A DNA stretch of 15,645 nt from an uncultured Lachnospiraceae bacterium (GTDB taxonomy: Bacteria > Bacillota > Clostridia > Lachnospirales > Lachnospiraceae). Below, one piece after another: positions 14,241-15,645 of this stretch (its first letter is position 1; each line of letters starts with the position of its first letter). The stretch spans positions 26,327 to 41,971 of the forward strand of contig CAPQSW010000022.1 in assembly GCA_948688495.1 (NCBI GenBank). The letters are read 5' to 3'. The translations under genes were made by a program, and so were the position numbers. Under the pieces are notes generated by a model, which was not told the DNA's origin, ran no database searches, and was given only the letters and a program-made list of their open reading frames with translations.

Positions 14241-15305
14241 ATGGATATCAAATTTATAAAATCTGACAAGTTAAAAGAAAAACCGGATCAAAGTAATCTG
14301 GGCTTTGGAAAGTATATGACGGATTATATGTTTGTGATGGACTGGGATAAAGGCATTGGCTGGCATGATGCAAGGATTGAGCCTTATGGTCCCGTTCAGA
14401 TCAGCCCATCCTGTGTGACGCTGCATTATGCCCAGGAGACATTTGAGGGGTTGAAAGCATACCGTACCAAGGAGGACAAGATTCTTTTGTTCCGTCCGGA
14501 AATGAACGCAAGAAGGATGATCAATTCCAATGCAAGGCTGTGTATGCCGGGATTTCCGGAGGATATGTTTGTAGAGGCAATTGAATCCCTGGTAAAAATA
14601 GAAAAAGACTGGATTCCTTCTGAGGAGGGAACCTCCCTGTATATCCGCCCATTTGTGTTCGCTACGGAATCGGCTTTGGGCGTGCACATGGCAATTTCAT
14701 ATAAATTTATGGTAATCTGCTGTCCGGTAGGGGCATATTATCCTGAAGGCATCAACCCGGTGAAAATCCTTGTAGAAGATGAGCTGGTACGTGCAGTAAA
14801 GGGCGGCACCGGGGATACGAAGTGCGGCGGTAACTATGCAGCTTCTATTTTAGGGCAGGTTAGGGCAGAGGAAAAAGGATGCACCCAGGTACTCTGGTTA
14901 GATGGTGTCAACCGCAAGTATGTGGAAGAAGTTGGAACCATGAATATCATGTTTAAGATAAACGGTGAGATTTATACGGCGCCCACAGAAGGGACAGTAC
15001 TTCCAGGAGTTACCAGGGATTCCATCATCCATATTCTGAAAGATTGGGGCTATAAGGTAAATGAGACGCATTTGTCTGTAGACGACCTGATGAAAGCAGG
15101 ACATGACGGCAGCCTGGAGGAAGCTTTTGGAACAGGCACAGCAGCTGTGATATCTCCGGTTGGGGAATTTATGTATAAGGACGATGTGGTTACCGTCAAT
15201 GACTTCAAGATAGGGGAGCTTACCCAGAAATTGTACGATTACCTGACCGGTATTCAGTGGGGGAATGTGGAAGATAAGTATGGATGGACCAGGGAAGTGA
15301 AGTAG
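14241..15305 (+). CDS. ilvE: Branched-chain amino acid aminotransferase
   Basis: This 354-residue PLP enzyme transfers an amino group from glutamate to the keto acids of valine, leucine and isoleucine, the last step of their synthesis (and the first of breakdown). It is a class IV (D-amino acid aminotransferase fold) protein of the longer BCAT type. Landmarks are LHYAQETFEGLKAYR (~67-81), the paired FRPEMNARRM, YIRPFVFATE, the PLP-binding Lys194 in GGTGDTKCGGNYAAS, and Glu230 in EEVGTMN, which in the family contacts the pyridine nitrogen. The C-terminal part has EGTVLPGVTRDSI and FGTGTAAVISPVG. The start is ATG 14241, placed 7 bases after GGAGG (14229-14233); the in-frame TTG at 14235 is too close to that site. 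It works downstream of the ilvBN product at the left of the window but is on its own transcript. Confidence 0.95.
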   Translation: MDIKFIKSDKLKEKPDQSNLGFGKYMTDYMFVMDWDKGIGWHDARIEPYGPVQISPSCVTLHYAQETFEGLKAYRTKEDKILLFRPEMNARRMINSNARLCMPGFPEDMFVEAIESLVKIEKDWIPSEEGTSLYIRPFVFATESALGVHMAISYKFMVICCPVGAYYPEGINPVKILVEDELVRAVKGGTGDTKCGGNYAASILGQVRAEEKGCTQVLWLDGVNRKYVEEVGTMNIMFKINGEIYTAPTEGTVLPGVTRDSIIHILKDWGYKVNETHLSVDDLMKAGHDGSLEEAFGTGTAAVISPVGEFMYKDDVVTVNDFKIGELTQKLYDYLTGIQWGNVEDKYGWTREVK

Positions 15306-15312
15306 GAAAATC

Positions 15313-15341
15313 TTTACGTAGAGAAATTATTGTGATAAAAT
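15313..15341 (+). promoter_or_regulatory. Promoter just after ilvE
   Basis: TTTACG (15313-15318, 4/6) and TAAAAT (15336-15341, 5/6) are 17 bases apart, and the -10 carries an extended TGA in front of it. Transcription would begin about 15348-15350, directly before the terminator-like hairpin and with no open reading frame in reach. Confidence 0.55.
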
Positions 15342-15348
15342 ATTTGTT

Positions 15349-15407
15349 AAGAAGCACCATGTTCGGGTCAAGAGAAAAGCTTACAACTGCCCTGGGCATG
15401 GTGTTTT
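15349..15407 (+). ncRNA. Candidate ~60-nt small RNA / ilvE terminator hairpin
   Basis: CACCATG (15355-15361) pairs with CATGGTG (15397-15403). The stem continues inward through TTCGGG (15362-15367) and CCCTGGG (15391-15396 used), six pairs of which three are wobbles. The loop of 23 bases (15368-15390) is purine-rich with an AAGAGAAAAGC core. Four T follow (15404-15407). This is enough for a terminator of ilvE. The large, non-minimal loop and the promoter ending seven bases upstream suggest an independent short transcript instead or as well. I do not recognise it as a known riboswitch or RNA family. Confidence 0.45.
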
Positions 15408-15484
15408 AAACAAAAAGAAGAAAACTTATCAAGAGAGGGAATATTTTGGATAGAGTAATAGATGGAAGTTTATAGGTACGTAAT

Positions 15485-15515
15485 TCCCTTCCACTGTCTG
15501 CAGATTTGGAAGGGA
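15485..15515. repeat. 9-bp inverted repeat in the downstream spacer
   Basis: TCCCTTCCA (15485-15493) and TGGAAGGGA (15507-15515) are perfect inverted copies around 13 bases (CTGTCTGCAGATT). No T run follows, so it is not a terminator of the usual sort. It may be an operator, a mobile-element end, or chance. Confidence 0.5.
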
Positions 15516-15630
15516 TGGATACAGTAAGTAAGGGTATTTTTAAGAATAAGGAATGGTAGAAGGAATGGAAAAAGGACGTGCCAATCAGCTTGTAGTGTTT
15601 GTGAGTATGAGAGGGCAGGGGAGCTTATAA
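15515..15630 (+). pseudogene. Possible remnant of a PD-(D/E)XK-type transposase gene
   Basis: Two short reading frames follow each other here. The first, MDTVSKGIFKNKEW (from 15515), stops after 14 codons. The second, starting MVEGMEKGRANQ (15553-15630), stops after 25. They resemble in style the opening and the Glu/Gly/Lys-rich close of PD-(D/E)XK nuclease-family transposases (Rpn-like) that are abundant in Lachnospiraceae, as if the middle were deleted. The match is by impression only and the pieces are very short. Confidence 0.22.
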
Positions 15631-15645
15631 AAAATTCTTGAGCAG

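Overview
The window looks like chromosomal DNA from an anaerobic low-GC-phylum Firmicute, most likely a Lachnospiraceae (Clostridium cluster XIVa) gut bacterium. This is inferred from strong AAGGAGG-type ribosome sites, acetolactate synthase and aminotransferase proteins of Clostridia type, and a giant secreted protein with a lysine-rich Ig-like tail of the kind common in that family. Base composition by eye is balanced and there is no rRNA, tRNA, CRISPR array or intact mobile element.

Layout. (1) Positions 1-225 hold the 3' end of an AEC-family permease. (2) 314-3140 is a tight three-gene unit: ilvB and ilvN (acetolactate synthase, first common step of branched-chain amino acid synthesis) and a nicotinamidase/isochorismatase-like hydrolase, closed by a clear rho-independent terminator at 3165-3191. 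(3) 3311-13426 holds two exported proteins in the same direction: a lipoprotein alkylsulfatase and a 2666-residue multidomain surface protein. They are separated by a short region dense in competing hairpins (5329-5400). (4) 13542-14057 on the minus strand is a flavin reductase-like FMN protein, convergent with the giant gene across a shared hairpin and divergent from the next gene. (5) 14241-15305 is ilvE, a branched-chain aminotransferase with its own promoter. (6) The last 340 bases have no intact gene. They hold a good promoter followed directly by a terminator-like hairpin (a candidate ~60-nt RNA), a 9-bp inverted repeat, and small scraps that may be remains of a PD-(D/E)XK-type transposase gene.

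Together: ilvBN and ilvE supply opening and closing steps of valine/leucine/isoleucine synthesis (ilvC, ilvD and ilvA are not here). The ilvB product is unusual in carrying a four-cysteine insertion near the cofactor domain and a Met at the position where a Trp normally governs 2-ketobutyrate preference and herbicide binding. The sulfatase and giant protein form a surface module: a membrane-anchored enzyme able in principle to release sulfate from alkyl sulfates, next to a huge secreted protein with Calx-beta-like, propeller-like, CARDB-like and Ig-like parts and a strongly basic tail. I consider that pair, its structured spacer, and the ilvB variant the most worthwhile items here.
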